From positions 558,001 through 622,000 of the forward strand of contig NZ_BPIK01000002.1 in the NCBI RefSeq assembly GCF_026004075.1: DNA of 64,000 nt. The letters are read 5' to 3'. Numbering within the stretch: the first letter of the stretch is position 1; each line of letters starts with the position of its first letter. A program made the translations under genes and the position numbers. Source of the DNA: Meiothermus sp. Lineage in GTDB: Bacteria > Deinococcota > Deinococci > Deinococcales > Thermaceae. Shown here piece after piece: positions 51,625 through 60,988 of the stretch. A model generated the notes under the pieces. That model was not told the origin of the DNA, did no database searches, and saw only the letters and a list, made by a program, of their open reading frames with translations.

Positions 51625-54052
51625 ACAAAGGAGCCTCGAGGCCAACCTGCTACCGGTAGACGCGCTGCGCAACACCTGCGATCCCCGACGCTTTGCCTTT
51701 CGCACCACCACTGAACTGGAGCCCCTGCAGGCCTTCCCCGGCCAGGAGCGGGCCATCCAGGCGGTGCAGTTTGGACTGGCCATCCGCCACGAGGGCTACA
51801 ACCTGTTTGCCCTGGGGCCCATGGGGGTGGGCAAACTCAGTCTGGTGCGCCACTTTACCCAGGCCCAGGCCCAGCAAGAGCCCCCCGCCCAGGACTGGGT
51901 CTACGTGCATAATTTCCTCGAGCCCCACAAGCCCCAGGCCCTGCGGCTTCCCGCCGGGCGGGGTACCCAGCTCAAAGCGAGCATGGATCGCCTGGTAGAG
52001 GAATTGCGGGTAGCCATCCCGGCGGCTTTCGAAAGCGAAGACTACCGCACCCGGCGGCAGATTATCGAAGAGGAGCTCAAGCAAAAACAGCAAGCCAGCT
52101 TCGATGCCCTCCAGGCCGAGGCCAACCAGCAGGGCATCGCCATCATTCGCACCCCTATGGGCATGGGGCTGGCCCCGGTGCGCGACCGCGAAATCATCAC
52201 CCCCGAGGAGTTCGAGAAGCTGCCCGAGGAGGAGCAAAGGCGCATCCAGGCCGCCATGGAGACCCTGCACCAGAAGCTCGAGGCCATCCTGCAGCAAGCC
52301 CCGCAGTGGGAGAGCGAGCGGCGGGCCAAAATCCGCGAACTCAACCGCGAGGTGACCCGCCATGCCATCGCCCATCTGCTGGGCGGGGTGCGGGCCTCCT
52401 ACCTCGACCTGCCCGAGGTGCTGGGGTATCTGGAAGTGGTCGAGCAAGACCTGATCGAGAACGCCGGGCAGTTCCTGGCGAACCCCAGCGACTCGGAGAA
52501 CCCCCTCGAGGCCGCCCTGGGCAAGATGCTCGCCGACAGCCGCAGCTTCGACCGCTACCGGGTGAACCTGCTGGTGGACAACGCCGGCAGCCAGGGGGCC
52601 CCGGTGGTGGAGGAGGACTACCCCTCGCTGGCCAACCTGCTGGGGCGCATCGAGTACCGCGCCCAGTTCGGCAACCTGGTCACCGACTTTACCCTGATTC
52701 GTCCGGGGGCCCTGCACCGCGCCAACGGGGGCTATCTGATTCTGGATGCCCGGCGGGTGTTGTTGCAGCCGTATGCCTGGGAGGAGCTCAAGCGGGCCCT
52801 GCGGGCCAAAGAAATCCAGATTCGCTCGGTGAGCGATGTGCTGGGCCTGACCAGCACCGTTACCTTGCAACCGACCCCCATTCCCCTGCAGGTCAAGGTG
52901 ATTCTGGTGGGGGATCGGCTGCTGTATTACCTGCTTTCGGCCTACGACCCCGACTTCCTCGAGCTGTTCAAGGTGGCCGCCGACTTCGAGGACGCCCAGG
53001 ATCGCACCCCCCAGGGGGAGGAGGCCTATGCGCGACTGATTGCTTCGCTGGCCCAGCGCGAGCAGTTGCGGCCCCTGGAAAGAGAGGCGGTGGCGCGGGT
53101 GGTCGAGCACGGTTCACGCCTGGCTTCCGATGCCCACAAGCTCTCGACCGCGCTCGAGGCCCTCCTCGACCTGCTGCGCGAGGCCGACCACTGGGCCGCC
53201 CAGGCCGGACGCCCGGTCATTGCGGCCCAGGATGTGCAGCAAGCCATAGACCAGCAGGTCTACCGGGCCAGCCGCCTCAAGGAGCGCCTGCAGGAGTCGG
53301 TGCGGCGCGGCATCCTGCTGGTGGACACCCGCGGGGCCAGGGTGGGGCAGATTAACGGGCTGAGCGTGCTTAACCTGGGGGGTTATAGCTTTGGGCACCC
53401 CACCCGCATCACCGCACGGGTGCGGCTGGGCAAGGGCGAGGTGGTGGATATCGAGCGCGAGGTGGCCTTGGGTGGCCCCCTGCACTCCAAGGGGGTGCTG
53501 ATACTGGCCGGGTTTTTGGGTGAGCGCTATGCCCGCGAGCGGCCCTTCTCGCTCTCGGCCAGCCTGGTCTTCGAACAGTCGTACAGTGGGGTGGAGGGCG
53601 ACAGCGCCTCCATGGCCGAGCTATGCGCGATTCTGTCAGCCCTGGCCCAGGTGCCCATCCGCCAGGGGATTGCCATTACCGGCTCGGTCAACCAGCACGG
53701 CCAGGCCCAGCCCATCGGGGGGGTCAACGAGAAAATCGAGGGCTTCTTCGAGGTTTGCCGCGAGGCGGGCCTGACCGGTGAGCAAGGGGTGATTATCCCC
53801 AGGGCCAACGTCCAGCACCTGATGCTCAACCCCGGGGTGGTGGCGGCCGTGGCGCAGGGGCAGTTCAAAGTCTGGGCGGTGGATACGGTAGATGCAGCCC
53901 TGGAAATTCTGACCGGCCTCGAGGCCGGGGAACGGGGGAAAGACGGGCGCTTCCCCGAGGGCAGCCTGAATGCCCGGGTAGAGGCGCAACTGATGGCCTT
54001 TGCCGAGCAGATACGGGCTTTTGCTGCACCCACGATGGGAGGGAGCACATGA
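51617..54052 (+). CDS. lonC: LonC-type protease
   Basis: An 811-residue Lon-like protease. The C-terminal proteolytic domain carries the Ser-Lys dyad: Ser663 in EGDSASMAELC and Lys706 in GGVNEKIEGFF. The N-terminal AAA region keeps GPMGVGKLSLV near residue 67, where the Ser/Thr that should follow the Walker Lys is Leu, and a long helical insert (about 130-250). LonC proteins, described from Meiothermus taiwanensis, degrade unfolded proteins without ATP; the altered Walker A fits. AGGAGG precedes the ATG. Confidence 0.88.
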   Translation: MPEQRSLEANLLPVDALRNTCDPRRFAFRTTTELEPLQAFPGQERAIQAVQFGLAIRHEGYNLFALGPMGVGKLSLVRHFTQAQAQQEPPAQDWVYVHNFLEPHKPQALRLPAGRGTQLKASMDRLVEELRVAIPAAFESEDYRTRRQIIEEELKQKQQASFDALQAEANQQGIAIIRTPMGMGLAPVRDREIITPEEFEKLPEEEQRRIQAAMETLHQKLEAILQQAPQWESERRAKIRELNREVTRHAIAHLLGGVRASYLDLPEVLGYLEVVEQDLIENAGQFLANPSDSENPLEAALGKMLADSRSFDRYRVNLLVDNAGSQGAPVVEEDYPSLANLLGRIEYRAQFGNLVTDFTLIRPGALHRANGGYLILDARRVLLQPYAWEELKRALRAKEIQIRSVSDVLGLTSTVTLQPTPIPLQVKVILVGDRLLYYLLSAYDPDFLELFKVAADFEDAQDRTPQGEEAYARLIASLAQREQLRPLEREAVARVVEHGSRLASDAHKLSTALEALLDLLREADHWAAQAGRPVIAAQDVQQAIDQQVYRASRLKERLQESVRRGILLVDTRGARVGQINGLSVLNLGGYSFGHPTRITARVRLGKGEVVDIEREVALGGPLHSKGVLILAGFLGERYARERPFSLSASLVFEQSYSGVEGDSASMAELCAILSALAQVPIRQGIAITGSVNQHGQAQPIGGVNEKIEGFFEVCREAGLTGEQGVIIPRANVQHLMLNPGVVAAVAQGQFKVWAVDTVDAALEILTGLEAGERGKDGRFPEGSLNARVEAQLMAFAEQIRAFAAPTMGGST

Positions 54053-54855
54053 ACCGGATTCGCCGGGTCATCCTGGCCCTGGATGTGGCGGCCCGTGACG
54101 CCCAGAGCATCGCAGCGGCGGTGGAACTGGCCGCCCGGCTGGGGGCCGAGGTGCAGGGGCTGTTCCTGGAAGACCCCCGCCTGCTGCGCTGGGCCCGCCT
54201 GCCGGTGGCCCGCCAGGTAAGCCCCTGGGGCGGCGGGGTAGACCCGGCGCGGCTGGAAGCCCAGCTCCAGGCCCTCGCGGCCCAGGCCCAGGCCGATCTC
54301 GAGCAGGCCGCCCGGCGGCTGGGGGTGGCCTGGCAGGCCCAGGTGTTGCGGGGGGAGCTCGAGCGGGCCCTGAACGAGTGGGCAGCCCAGGAGGATTTGT
54401 GGGTGATTGGTACGGCGGGCCGGGTGATGGGCCTGGCTGTACCGACCCCCGCCGCGCTGCGGCTGGTGCTGCCCCAGGGGGCGCGCTGGGTCTTGTTGCA
54501 GCCGCGGGGGGCGCCGTTTCGGCATCCGATGGTGGTACTGCACCCCCAGGCCCACAACCCCGAAGCCCTGCTGGAAGCAGCCTGGGCCTTCATGGAAAAC
54601 CCCTCCCAACCCCTGACGGTGGTGGTGCTGGGTGAAAACAGCCTGGCCTCCACACTGCAGGCCTGGCAGGTGCGGCGGGGGGCCCTGGTTCAGCCCGTGC
54701 ACCTGCGGGAGGTTGGCCTGGAACAACTGCTACAGATCTTTACCCGCACCGGCTGCGATGGGCTGGTGGTGGGGGCCAGCCTGCCCCTGCTGGCCGGGGA
54801 GGGGCTGGAACGCCTGCTGGCCCGCCTGCCGGCGCCGCTGCTGGTGGTGCGATGA
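54049..54855 (+). CDS. Universal stress protein-like, two tandem domains
   Basis: A 268-residue protein: IRRVILALDVAARDAQSIAA starts the first Usp-like half, and QEDLWVIGTAGRVMGLAVP its third region; the second half (about 150-268) ends with CDGLVVGASLPLLAGEG and APLLVVR, as in Usp C termini. Nucleotide-binding loops are degenerate. It overlaps lonC and polX by 4 nt each (ATGA), indicating a single transcript. Confidence 0.75.
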   Translation: MNRIRRVILALDVAARDAQSIAAAVELAARLGAEVQGLFLEDPRLLRWARLPVARQVSPWGGGVDPARLEAQLQALAAQAQADLEQAARRLGVAWQAQVLRGELERALNEWAAQEDLWVIGTAGRVMGLAVPTPAALRLVLPQGARWVLLQPRGAPFRHPMVVLHPQAHNPEALLEAAWAFMENPSQPLTVVVLGENSLASTLQAWQVRRGALVQPVHLREVGLEQLLQIFTRTGCDGLVVGASLPLLAGEGLERLLARLPAPLLVVR

Positions 54856-56579
54856 AAAACGCCGAGATTGCCCAACTGTTTCAGGAGATGGCCGAGATGC
54901 TGGCCTTCCTGGGCGAGAACCCTTTCCGGGTGCGGGCCTACACCCAGGCTGCCCGCACCCTGGCCGACCTCGAGACCCCCATCGAGACCATTGCCGCCCA
55001 GGGAGAAGAAGCCCTGCAGGCCCTTCCCTCCATCGGCCCCGACCTGGCCGCCAAGATTCAGGAGTACCTGCGTACGGGCACCCTTCAGGCCCATAGCAAG
55101 CTGGCCCAGCAGGTGCCTGCGGGGGTACTGGAGGTGCTGCGGGTGCCGGGGGTGGGGCCCAAAACCGCCCGGCTCCTGTGGGAGCGGCTGGGGGTAGACT
55201 CGCTAGAAAAACTTCAGGCCGCGCTGGCCTCCAAGCAGGTGCTGGGTCTGCCCGGCTTCGGCGAGAAAAAGCGCCAGCGTTTGCTGGAAAACCTGGCCTT
55301 GGCCGAGACCGCCACCCAGCGAAGACCCCTGGGGGCGGTGCTTGGACAGGCTCGAGCCCTGCTCGAGCAGGTGCGCGCCCAGCCGGGGGTGCTGCAAGCC
55401 GAGATATGCGGCTCATTCCGCCGCTACCGCGAGACGGTGGGCGACCTGGACTTCCTGATTGCCACCCTGACTCCAGCCCAGGTGCTCGAGGCCCTGGTGC
55501 GGCTGCCGGGCATTGTCGATGTGGAAGCAGTGGGCGAGAACCGGGCCACGGTCTTTTTGCAGGGGGGCCTGCAGGTGGACTTCAAGACCGTACCCCCTGC
55601 GGCGTGGGGCAGCGGCCTGCAGTACCTGACCGGCTCCAAAGCCCACAGCATCAAGCTGCGCACCCTGGCCCAGAAGCAGGGCCTCAAGCTCAATGAGTAT
55701 GGGGTCTGGCGGGGAGAGACGCGCCTGGCAGGTGAGGACGAGGCCGGGGTCTACCGAGCTTTGGGCCTGCCCTGGATTCCGCCTCCCCTGCGGGAGGACA
55801 ATGGCGAAATTGAAGCCGCCCAGGCCGGACAGCTACCCCGGCTGGTGCAGCTCGAGGAGGTTCGGGGCGACCTTCAGGTGCATTCGCGCTGGTCGGATGG
55901 CAAAACCACCCTGCTCGAGCTGGCCCAGGCCGCCCAGAAGCTGGGCTATGCCTACCTGGCCGTAACCGACCATTCCCAGAGCCTCAAGGTGGCCCACGGG
56001 GTGCCGCTGGAGAAGGTGCAGGCCCGCCTGAGGGAAATTCGCAAGGTAAACGAAAAAACCGGCGGCAAGCCCTACCTGCTGGCCGGGGCCGAGGTGGAGG
56101 TGGCCGCCGATGGCTCCCTGGACTACCCGGAGCCGGTGTTGCGGGAGCTCGAGGTGGTACTGGTGGCGGTTCACTCCCACTTCAACCTGAGCCGTGCCCA
56201 GCAGACCCGGCGCCTCCTGCGGGCGCTGGAGCACCCCTGTGTGCACATCCTGGCCCACCCCACCGCTCGGATGCTGGGGGTACGCAAGGGCCTGGAGGCC
56301 GACTGGGAGAAGATTTTTCACCGGGCCAAAGCCCTGGGAAAGGCCCTCGAGATTGACGGCTACTACGACCGCATGGACCTGCCCGACACCCTGGCCCGGC
56401 AGGCCGGGGGGATGGGCGTGCTTTTTGCCCTCTCCACCGATGCCCACCAGCTCGACCACATGCGCTTTATGGAGCTGGCCGTGGGCACCGCCCAGCGGGC
56501 CTGGCTGGGGCCGGCCCAGGTTCTCAACACCCGCCCGCTGGCGGCCCTCCTGGACTGGCTTCGGGAGGTGCGGGGGTAA
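54852..56579 (+). CDS. polX: DNA polymerase/3'-5' exonuclease PolX
   Basis: A 575-residue repair polymerase. Residues 1-170 hold the helix-hairpin-helix 8-kDa and fingers regions (LPSIGPDLAAKIQEYL, VPGVGPKTARLLWERLG); about 175-320 the nucleotidyltransferase palm with ICGSFRRYRETVGDLDFLIA (metal-binding Asp pair in GDLDF); about 340-575 a PHP exonuclease/phosphoesterase domain with VTDHSQSLKVAHG, VAVHSHFNL and LAHPTARMLG. The first PHP position is Gln (DLQVHS) where His is common. Acts in gap-filling base-excision repair. Confidence 0.93.
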   Translation: MKNAEIAQLFQEMAEMLAFLGENPFRVRAYTQAARTLADLETPIETIAAQGEEALQALPSIGPDLAAKIQEYLRTGTLQAHSKLAQQVPAGVLEVLRVPGVGPKTARLLWERLGVDSLEKLQAALASKQVLGLPGFGEKKRQRLLENLALAETATQRRPLGAVLGQARALLEQVRAQPGVLQAEICGSFRRYRETVGDLDFLIATLTPAQVLEALVRLPGIVDVEAVGENRATVFLQGGLQVDFKTVPPAAWGSGLQYLTGSKAHSIKLRTLAQKQGLKLNEYGVWRGETRLAGEDEAGVYRALGLPWIPPPLREDNGEIEAAQAGQLPRLVQLEEVRGDLQVHSRWSDGKTTLLELAQAAQKLGYAYLAVTDHSQSLKVAHGVPLEKVQARLREIRKVNEKTGGKPYLLAGAEVEVAADGSLDYPEPVLRELEVVLVAVHSHFNLSRAQQTRRLLRALEHPCVHILAHPTARMLGVRKGLEADWEKIFHRAKALGKALEIDGYYDRMDLPDTLARQAGGMGVLFALSTDAHQLDHMRFMELAVGTAQRAWLGPAQVLNTRPLAALLDWLREVRG

Positions 56580-56612
56580 TGCCGCTTGCTGGGCAGGGTT
56601 AGGAGGAAGCGC

Positions 56613-57593
56613 ATGGTTTCCCTTTGCCTGACCGGTGACCTGATGCTGGGCCGCCTGGTGAACGAGGCCCTGCTGCGCTATGGGCCAGCCTACCCCTTCG
56701 GAAACGTGCTGGACGAGCTGCACCAAGCCGACCTGCGGGTGGTGAACCTCGAGTGCGTGATCTCCGATAAGGGCGAGCCCTTTAGCCGCTGGGAGAAGGT
56801 CTTCCACTTCCGTGCCCACCCCCGCGCCATCGAGACCCTCAAACGGGCCCGCATCAACTGCGTGGTGCTGGCCAACAACCATGTGCTCGACTACGAAGAA
56901 GAAGCCTTCTTGCAGATGCTGGAGCTGCTCGAGCAGGCCCAAATTCCCTATGTGGGTGCGGGCAGGAACCTCGAGGAGGCCCGCCGCCCAGCCATTTTGC
57001 AGGCAGCGAACCTGAAGGTGGGTGTGGTGGCCTTCACCGACAACGAACCCGGCTGGCAAGCAGGCCAAAACACGCCGGGCACCAACTACCTGCCGGTTGT
57101 CCCCGCCTCGGTGGCGGTGTTGCGCGAGCAGATACATCAGGCCCGGTTGCGGGGCGCCGGGCTGGTGATCGTATCGGCGCACTGGGGGCCCAATATGCGC
57201 CTGCGCCCTCCACCCCCGTTTTGCGCCTTTGCCAGGGCGGTGGTGGAGGCCGGGGCCGACGTCTTTCACGGCCACAGCGCCCACGTCTTTCAAGGGGTTG
57301 AGATTTACCACGGAAAGCCCATCCTCTACGACTGCGGCGAGTTGGTGGACGACTACGCCGTAGACCCGGTTTTGCGCAACGACTGGGGCCTGCTGTACCG
57401 GCTTTACATCCAAAACCAGCACGTCCAAAAAATGGAACTGCTGCCCTTGCTCATTGATAACTGCCAGGTCAACCTGGCCACCGGCCCCGACCGGGCGGCC
57501 ATCCTCGAGCGGCAGCAGATGCTATCGGCGGAACTGAACAGCACCGTCTCGCGCGAAGGTGACCGGCTGTGGATTTCTTGCGGAAGGAGTTAA
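56613..57593 (+). CDS. CapA-family metallophosphatase
   Basis: A 326-residue protein of the PGA_cap (CapA) family, calcineurin-like fold: VSLCLTGDLMLGRLVNEALL at the N terminus, LRVVNLECVISDKGEPF near 45, VVLANNHVLDYEEEAF near 95, IVSAHWGPNMRL near 195 and FHGHSAHVFQGVEIYHGKP near 230. In Bacillus CapA helps anchor poly-gamma-glutamate; outside capsule operons the role is unclear. ATG at 56613 has AGGAGG 6 nt upstream; an earlier TTG is unlikely. Confidence 0.87.
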   Translation: MVSLCLTGDLMLGRLVNEALLRYGPAYPFGNVLDELHQADLRVVNLECVISDKGEPFSRWEKVFHFRAHPRAIETLKRARINCVVLANNHVLDYEEEAFLQMLELLEQAQIPYVGAGRNLEEARRPAILQAANLKVGVVAFTDNEPGWQAGQNTPGTNYLPVVPASVAVLREQIHQARLRGAGLVIVSAHWGPNMRLRPPPPFCAFARAVVEAGADVFHGHSAHVFQGVEIYHGKPILYDCGELVDDYAVDPVLRNDWGLLYRLYIQNQHVQKMELLPLLIDNCQVNLATGPDRAAILERQQMLSAELNSTVSREGDRLWISCGRS

Positions 57594-57595
57594 CC

Positions 57596-60196
57596 ATGCG
57601 CCAGCGCCCACGCCCATCTGTGCCCCCCACCCCCTACTGGGCAGAAGAGCTGGAGGGGCTCTGGACCCGGCTGGAAAGCCAGCCATCCGGGCTCAGCCCT
57701 ACCGAGGCGCTCCGCCGCTTGCAACAGTGGGGGGCCAACACCCTCCAAACCCGTCGGCGTTCTACCGCCCTGTCGGTTTTTCTGAACCAGTTCAAGAGCC
57801 CGCTGGTGCTGATTCTGGTCTTTGCGGCCTCTATCTCAGCGCTGGTGCAGGAGTGGGTGGATGCCTGGATTGTGCTGCTGATCGTGCTGGGCAGCGCTCT
57901 GATCTCTTTCGTGCAGGAGTACAGCGCCAGCCGGGCGGTGCAGCGCCTGCTGGCCAGGGTTCAGGTCAGGGTTTCGGTGTTGCGCGGAGGCCAGATTCAG
58001 CGCATCCCTGCCGAAGAAGTGGTGCCCGGCGACGTGGTGCTGCTCTCGGCGGGCACCCTGATCCCTGCCGATGGCCGGGTACTCGAGGCCAAGGACTTTT
58101 TCGTCAGCCAGTCAGCCCTTACCGGCGAGACCTTTCCAGTGGAGAAACGCCCTGGGGTGGTGTTGCCCGAAGCCAGCCTGGGCGAACGCAACAACTGTGT
58201 TTTCATGGGAACCAACGTGCGCAGCGGTACTGCGCGCATGCTGGTGGTCGAGACCGGGGTTCGTACTGCTTTCGGGCAGATTGCCGACCGGCTGGCGCTG
58301 CGCCCCCCCGAGACCGAATTCGAGCGGGGCATACGGCAGTTTGGTTTCCTGCTGACCCAGGTGATGCTCCTGATGGTGCTTCTGGTGTTCGCGGTCAACG
58401 TGTTTGGCGAGAAACCGCCCGTTGACTCCCTGCTTTTCGCCATCGCACTGGCGGTGGGCCTGACCCCCGAACTGCTGCCGGCCATCATCGGGGTCAACCT
58501 GGCCAAGGGGGCCCAGCGCATGGCCCGCCAAGGTGTGATTGTGCGCCGGCTGAGCGCCATCGAGAACCTAGGCAGCATGGATGTGCTCTGTACCGACAAA
58601 ACCGGCACCCTGACCAAAGGGGTGGTACGGCTGGACGCGGCGCTGGATGCTTGGGGTCAGTCCTCGCCCCAGACCCTGCGCTATGCGTTCTGGAACGCCT
58701 ACTTCCAGACCGGCCTGACCAACCCGCTGGATCAGGCCGTGATAGAGGCAGCCGCACAGGCGGGTTTGGATGCCGCAGGTGTGCAAAAGATTGACGAGAT
58801 ACCCTACGATTTTAGCCGCAAGCGCCTGAGCGTGGTGGTAGAGCAGGCTGGGGAGCGATACCTGGTAACCAAAGGAGCTTTGGAGCAGTTGCTCGAGGTC
58901 TCTAGCCAGCTCGAGGAGAACGGCCGGGTTCGGCCTCTGGAAGATTCCGACCAAGAGCACCTCGAAGCCCTCTACAGCCGCTACAGCGAGCAAGGCTACC
59001 GGGTTTTGGGATTGGCCTATAAGCCGGCTGCCGCTCAGCAAGCGGTCTTTGGGCACAATGACGAACAGGGCCTTGTTTTTGTGGGCTTTTTGCTTTTCTT
59101 CGACCCACCCAAACCCGGCGTGCAGGACACCCTGGCCCGCCTGGCCCACCTGGGCATAGACCTCAAGATCATCACCGGAGACAACCGCAAGGTGGCCGTC
59201 CACCTGGCTACACAGATTGGGATGCAGGTGCAGGGCCTGCTTACCGGACGCGAACTTGCCACCCTGCCCGACGAAGCCCTGTGGCACCAGGCCGAGCGCT
59301 GCAACCTGTTTGTGGAGGTAGACCCCAGCCAGAAAGAACGCCTGATTCTGGCCCTGCAAAAGACAGGACACGTGGTGGGTTATATGGGCGATGGCATCAA
59401 CGATGCCCCGGCCCTTCACGCGGCCGATGTGGGCATCTCGGTAGACCAGGCGGTAGACGTAGCCAAGGAGGCTGCCGACCTGGTATTGCTCGAGCCCAAC
59501 CTAGATGTTCTGCGGGAAGGCATCGAGGAGGGGCGAAAAACTTTTGCCAACACCCTCAAATACATCTTCACGACCACCAGCGCCAACTTCGGCAATATGT
59601 TCAGTATGGCCGGGGCCTCGGCTTTTCTCCCTTTCCTGCCTCTTTTGGCCAAGCAAATTCTGCTCAACAACTTTCTATCCGATCTCCCGGCAGTGGGCCT
59701 CGCCACCGATAATGTAGACCGGGAATGGCTGGAAAAGCCCCACCGCCTGGATATGCGCTTCATACGCAATTTTATGGTGGTGTTTGGTCTGATCAGTTCG
59801 ATATTTGACTACCTGACGTTCGGCCTGCTGCTGTGGGTTTTTCGTGCCACCCCCGAGGTGTTCCGCACCGGCTGGTTCATGGAGTCACTGCTCACTGAGC
59901 TTCTGGTCGCGCTGGTGATACGCACCCGCCGCCCCTTCTTTCAGAGCCAGCCGGGCCGACTTTTGCTCGGGTCTACGCTGCTGCTGACCGTGCTGGCCGT
60001 GCTATTGCCCTATCTCCCCTTCAGTGCTGCTTTTGGCTTTGTGCCCCTATCCCCGGCGTTGCTGCTGGGGTTATTGGGCCTGACCCTGCTGTATGTTTTT
60101 TTGGTGGAGCTGGCTAAGCACGTTTTCTATCGGCGTTTCTCGAGCCAGCTCGGCCCTCTCAAAAACACCGGTCAAGGTGAAGAGGGCACAAGATAA
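57596..60196 (+). CDS. P-type ATPase, MgtA type
   Basis: An 866-residue cation pump. Actuator motif LTGETFPVEKRPG near 175; phosphorylation motif VLCTDKTGTLTKG with Asp near 333; GYMGDGINDAPALHAADVGI near 595. The N-terminal cation-ATPase domain and helices around SALVQEWVDAWIVLLIVLGS and the C-terminal six-helix segment match magnesium-type (P3B) pumps. Mg2+ uptake is inferred from family similarity. ATG at 57596 with AAGGAG upstream. Last gene of the six-gene stress operon. Confidence 0.87.
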   Translation: MRQRPRPSVPPTPYWAEELEGLWTRLESQPSGLSPTEALRRLQQWGANTLQTRRRSTALSVFLNQFKSPLVLILVFAASISALVQEWVDAWIVLLIVLGSALISFVQEYSASRAVQRLLARVQVRVSVLRGGQIQRIPAEEVVPGDVVLLSAGTLIPADGRVLEAKDFFVSQSALTGETFPVEKRPGVVLPEASLGERNNCVFMGTNVRSGTARMLVVETGVRTAFGQIADRLALRPPETEFERGIRQFGFLLTQVMLLMVLLVFAVNVFGEKPPVDSLLFAIALAVGLTPELLPAIIGVNLAKGAQRMARQGVIVRRLSAIENLGSMDVLCTDKTGTLTKGVVRLDAALDAWGQSSPQTLRYAFWNAYFQTGLTNPLDQAVIEAAAQAGLDAAGVQKIDEIPYDFSRKRLSVVVEQAGERYLVTKGALEQLLEVSSQLEENGRVRPLEDSDQEHLEALYSRYSEQGYRVLGLAYKPAAAQQAVFGHNDEQGLVFVGFLLFFDPPKPGVQDTLARLAHLGIDLKIITGDNRKVAVHLATQIGMQVQGLLTGRELATLPDEALWHQAERCNLFVEVDPSQKERLILALQKTGHVVGYMGDGINDAPALHAADVGISVDQAVDVAKEAADLVLLEPNLDVLREGIEEGRKTFANTLKYIFTTTSANFGNMFSMAGASAFLPFLPLLAKQILLNNFLSDLPAVGLATDNVDREWLEKPHRLDMRFIRNFMVVFGLISSIFDYLTFGLLLWVFRATPEVFRTGWFMESLLTELLVALVIRTRRPFFQSQPGRLLLGSTLLLTVLAVLLPYLPFSAAFGFVPLSPALLLGLLGLTLLYVFLVELAKHVFYRRFSSQLGPLKNTGQGEEGTR

Positions 60197-60244
60197 GTGC
60201 CGGCAACTTGGTCGCGCCAGATATAGTTACCGGAAAGCAAAGTT

Positions 60245-60381
60245 ATACTGGTTCCGCTTGAACCCTTCGCCCTTGGGTGTCATCAAAGGCGAGGGGTTCG
60301 AGCCGACCAAAGGGAGTAGGAGTGCATGCCGGAAGTATCGTTTAGGCTTTCAAAAGCGAACGATCCTGCCGGAATGCGTAT
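60245..60381 (+). repeat. 137-bp dispersed hairpin repeat, copy E
   Basis: Same orientation as A and B. Starts ATACTGGTTCCGC and ends CGGAATGCGTAT. In the first hairpin the pair A-T seen in copy A is replaced by G-C (CGCC ... GGCG), a compensatory change. It lies in the 3' region of the ATPase gene, between it and a convergent operon. Confidence 0.85.
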
Positions 60382-60390
60382 TGTACGGTT

Positions 60391-60621
60391 CTATCGCGAA
60401 AGGGTTTCCACCAACAGCCGCTCCAACACCCGGCGTAGGCGGGGATAGCGGGCCAGCAGCCAGCCTACCAACAAGGCCAGGCCCAGTGTCTCGTTGGGAT
60501 GCCGCTCGACCCAGTCCAGGCTTTCCTGGTCAAAACGCTGGGCAGCCTGGCGCAGCCGGGCCCTGGCCGCCTGGCGATCCGGGGAATTATCCTTGGGCGG
60601 GGGGCGGTTGGCGTCGCTCAT
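60391..60621 (-). CDS. Small protein resembling the C-terminal part of YqjD/YqjK
   Basis: A 76-residue protein: a charged helical N-terminal part (RQAARARLRQAAQRFDQESL) and one hydrophobic helix (LGLALLVGWLLARYP) ending in basic residues. Third gene of a minus-strand operon with a DUF883-like and a holin-X-like gene, a set like E. coli yqjD-yqjE-yqjK. AGGAG stands 5 nt before the ATG at 60621. Confidence 0.6.
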   Translation of the reverse strand: MSDANRPPPKDNSPDRQAARARLRQAAQRFDQESLDWVERHPNETLGLALLVGWLLARYPRLRRVLERLLVETLSR

Positions 60622-60712
60622 ACCCACTCCTGCTACCTCGAGCAGCCTTCAGAAAAACCTAGCCGCACCCGGCAGTCAAACTTCCTCTACCGCTAGCATC
60701 GGCAACGTCAAA

Positions 60713-60988
60713 CTAGCGCATCATCCTTCGAGCTTGCCACCACAAGCCCCCCGCCAGCAGAAGCGACAGCAAACCAACCAGCAAGGCCGAGAGGGGAGCA
60801 CTCAGCAAGCTGCTGAGCCACAAATAAGCAGCCCATAACAAAAGGAGCAGGCCGCCCAGTACCAGCAGGACGGCCACAACCAAAAGAAGAAGCGCGCCCG
60901 CCACGCGCAGAAAGCCCATCTTCAGCGAGCGCGCTTCGGCCTCCAGTACATCGAAGAGGCCCAACAGCAACTCAACTATTCCCGCCAC
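60713..60988 (-). CDS. Holin-X/YqjE-like membrane protein
   Basis: A roughly 91-residue protein with two hydrophobic helices (LLLLVVAVLLVLGGLLLLLW and LSALLVGLLSLLLAGGLWW) after an amphipathic N terminus, as in the phage holin-X/YqjE family. GTG at 60988 is chosen because it overlaps the upstream gene stop closely; a TTG at 60973 is possible and no ribosome binding site decides it. Confidence 0.65.
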   Translation of the reverse strand: MAGIVELLLGLFDVLEAEARSLKMGFLRVAGALLLLVVAVLLVLGGLLLLLWAAYLWLSSLLSAPLSALLVGLLSLLLAGGLWWQARRMMR

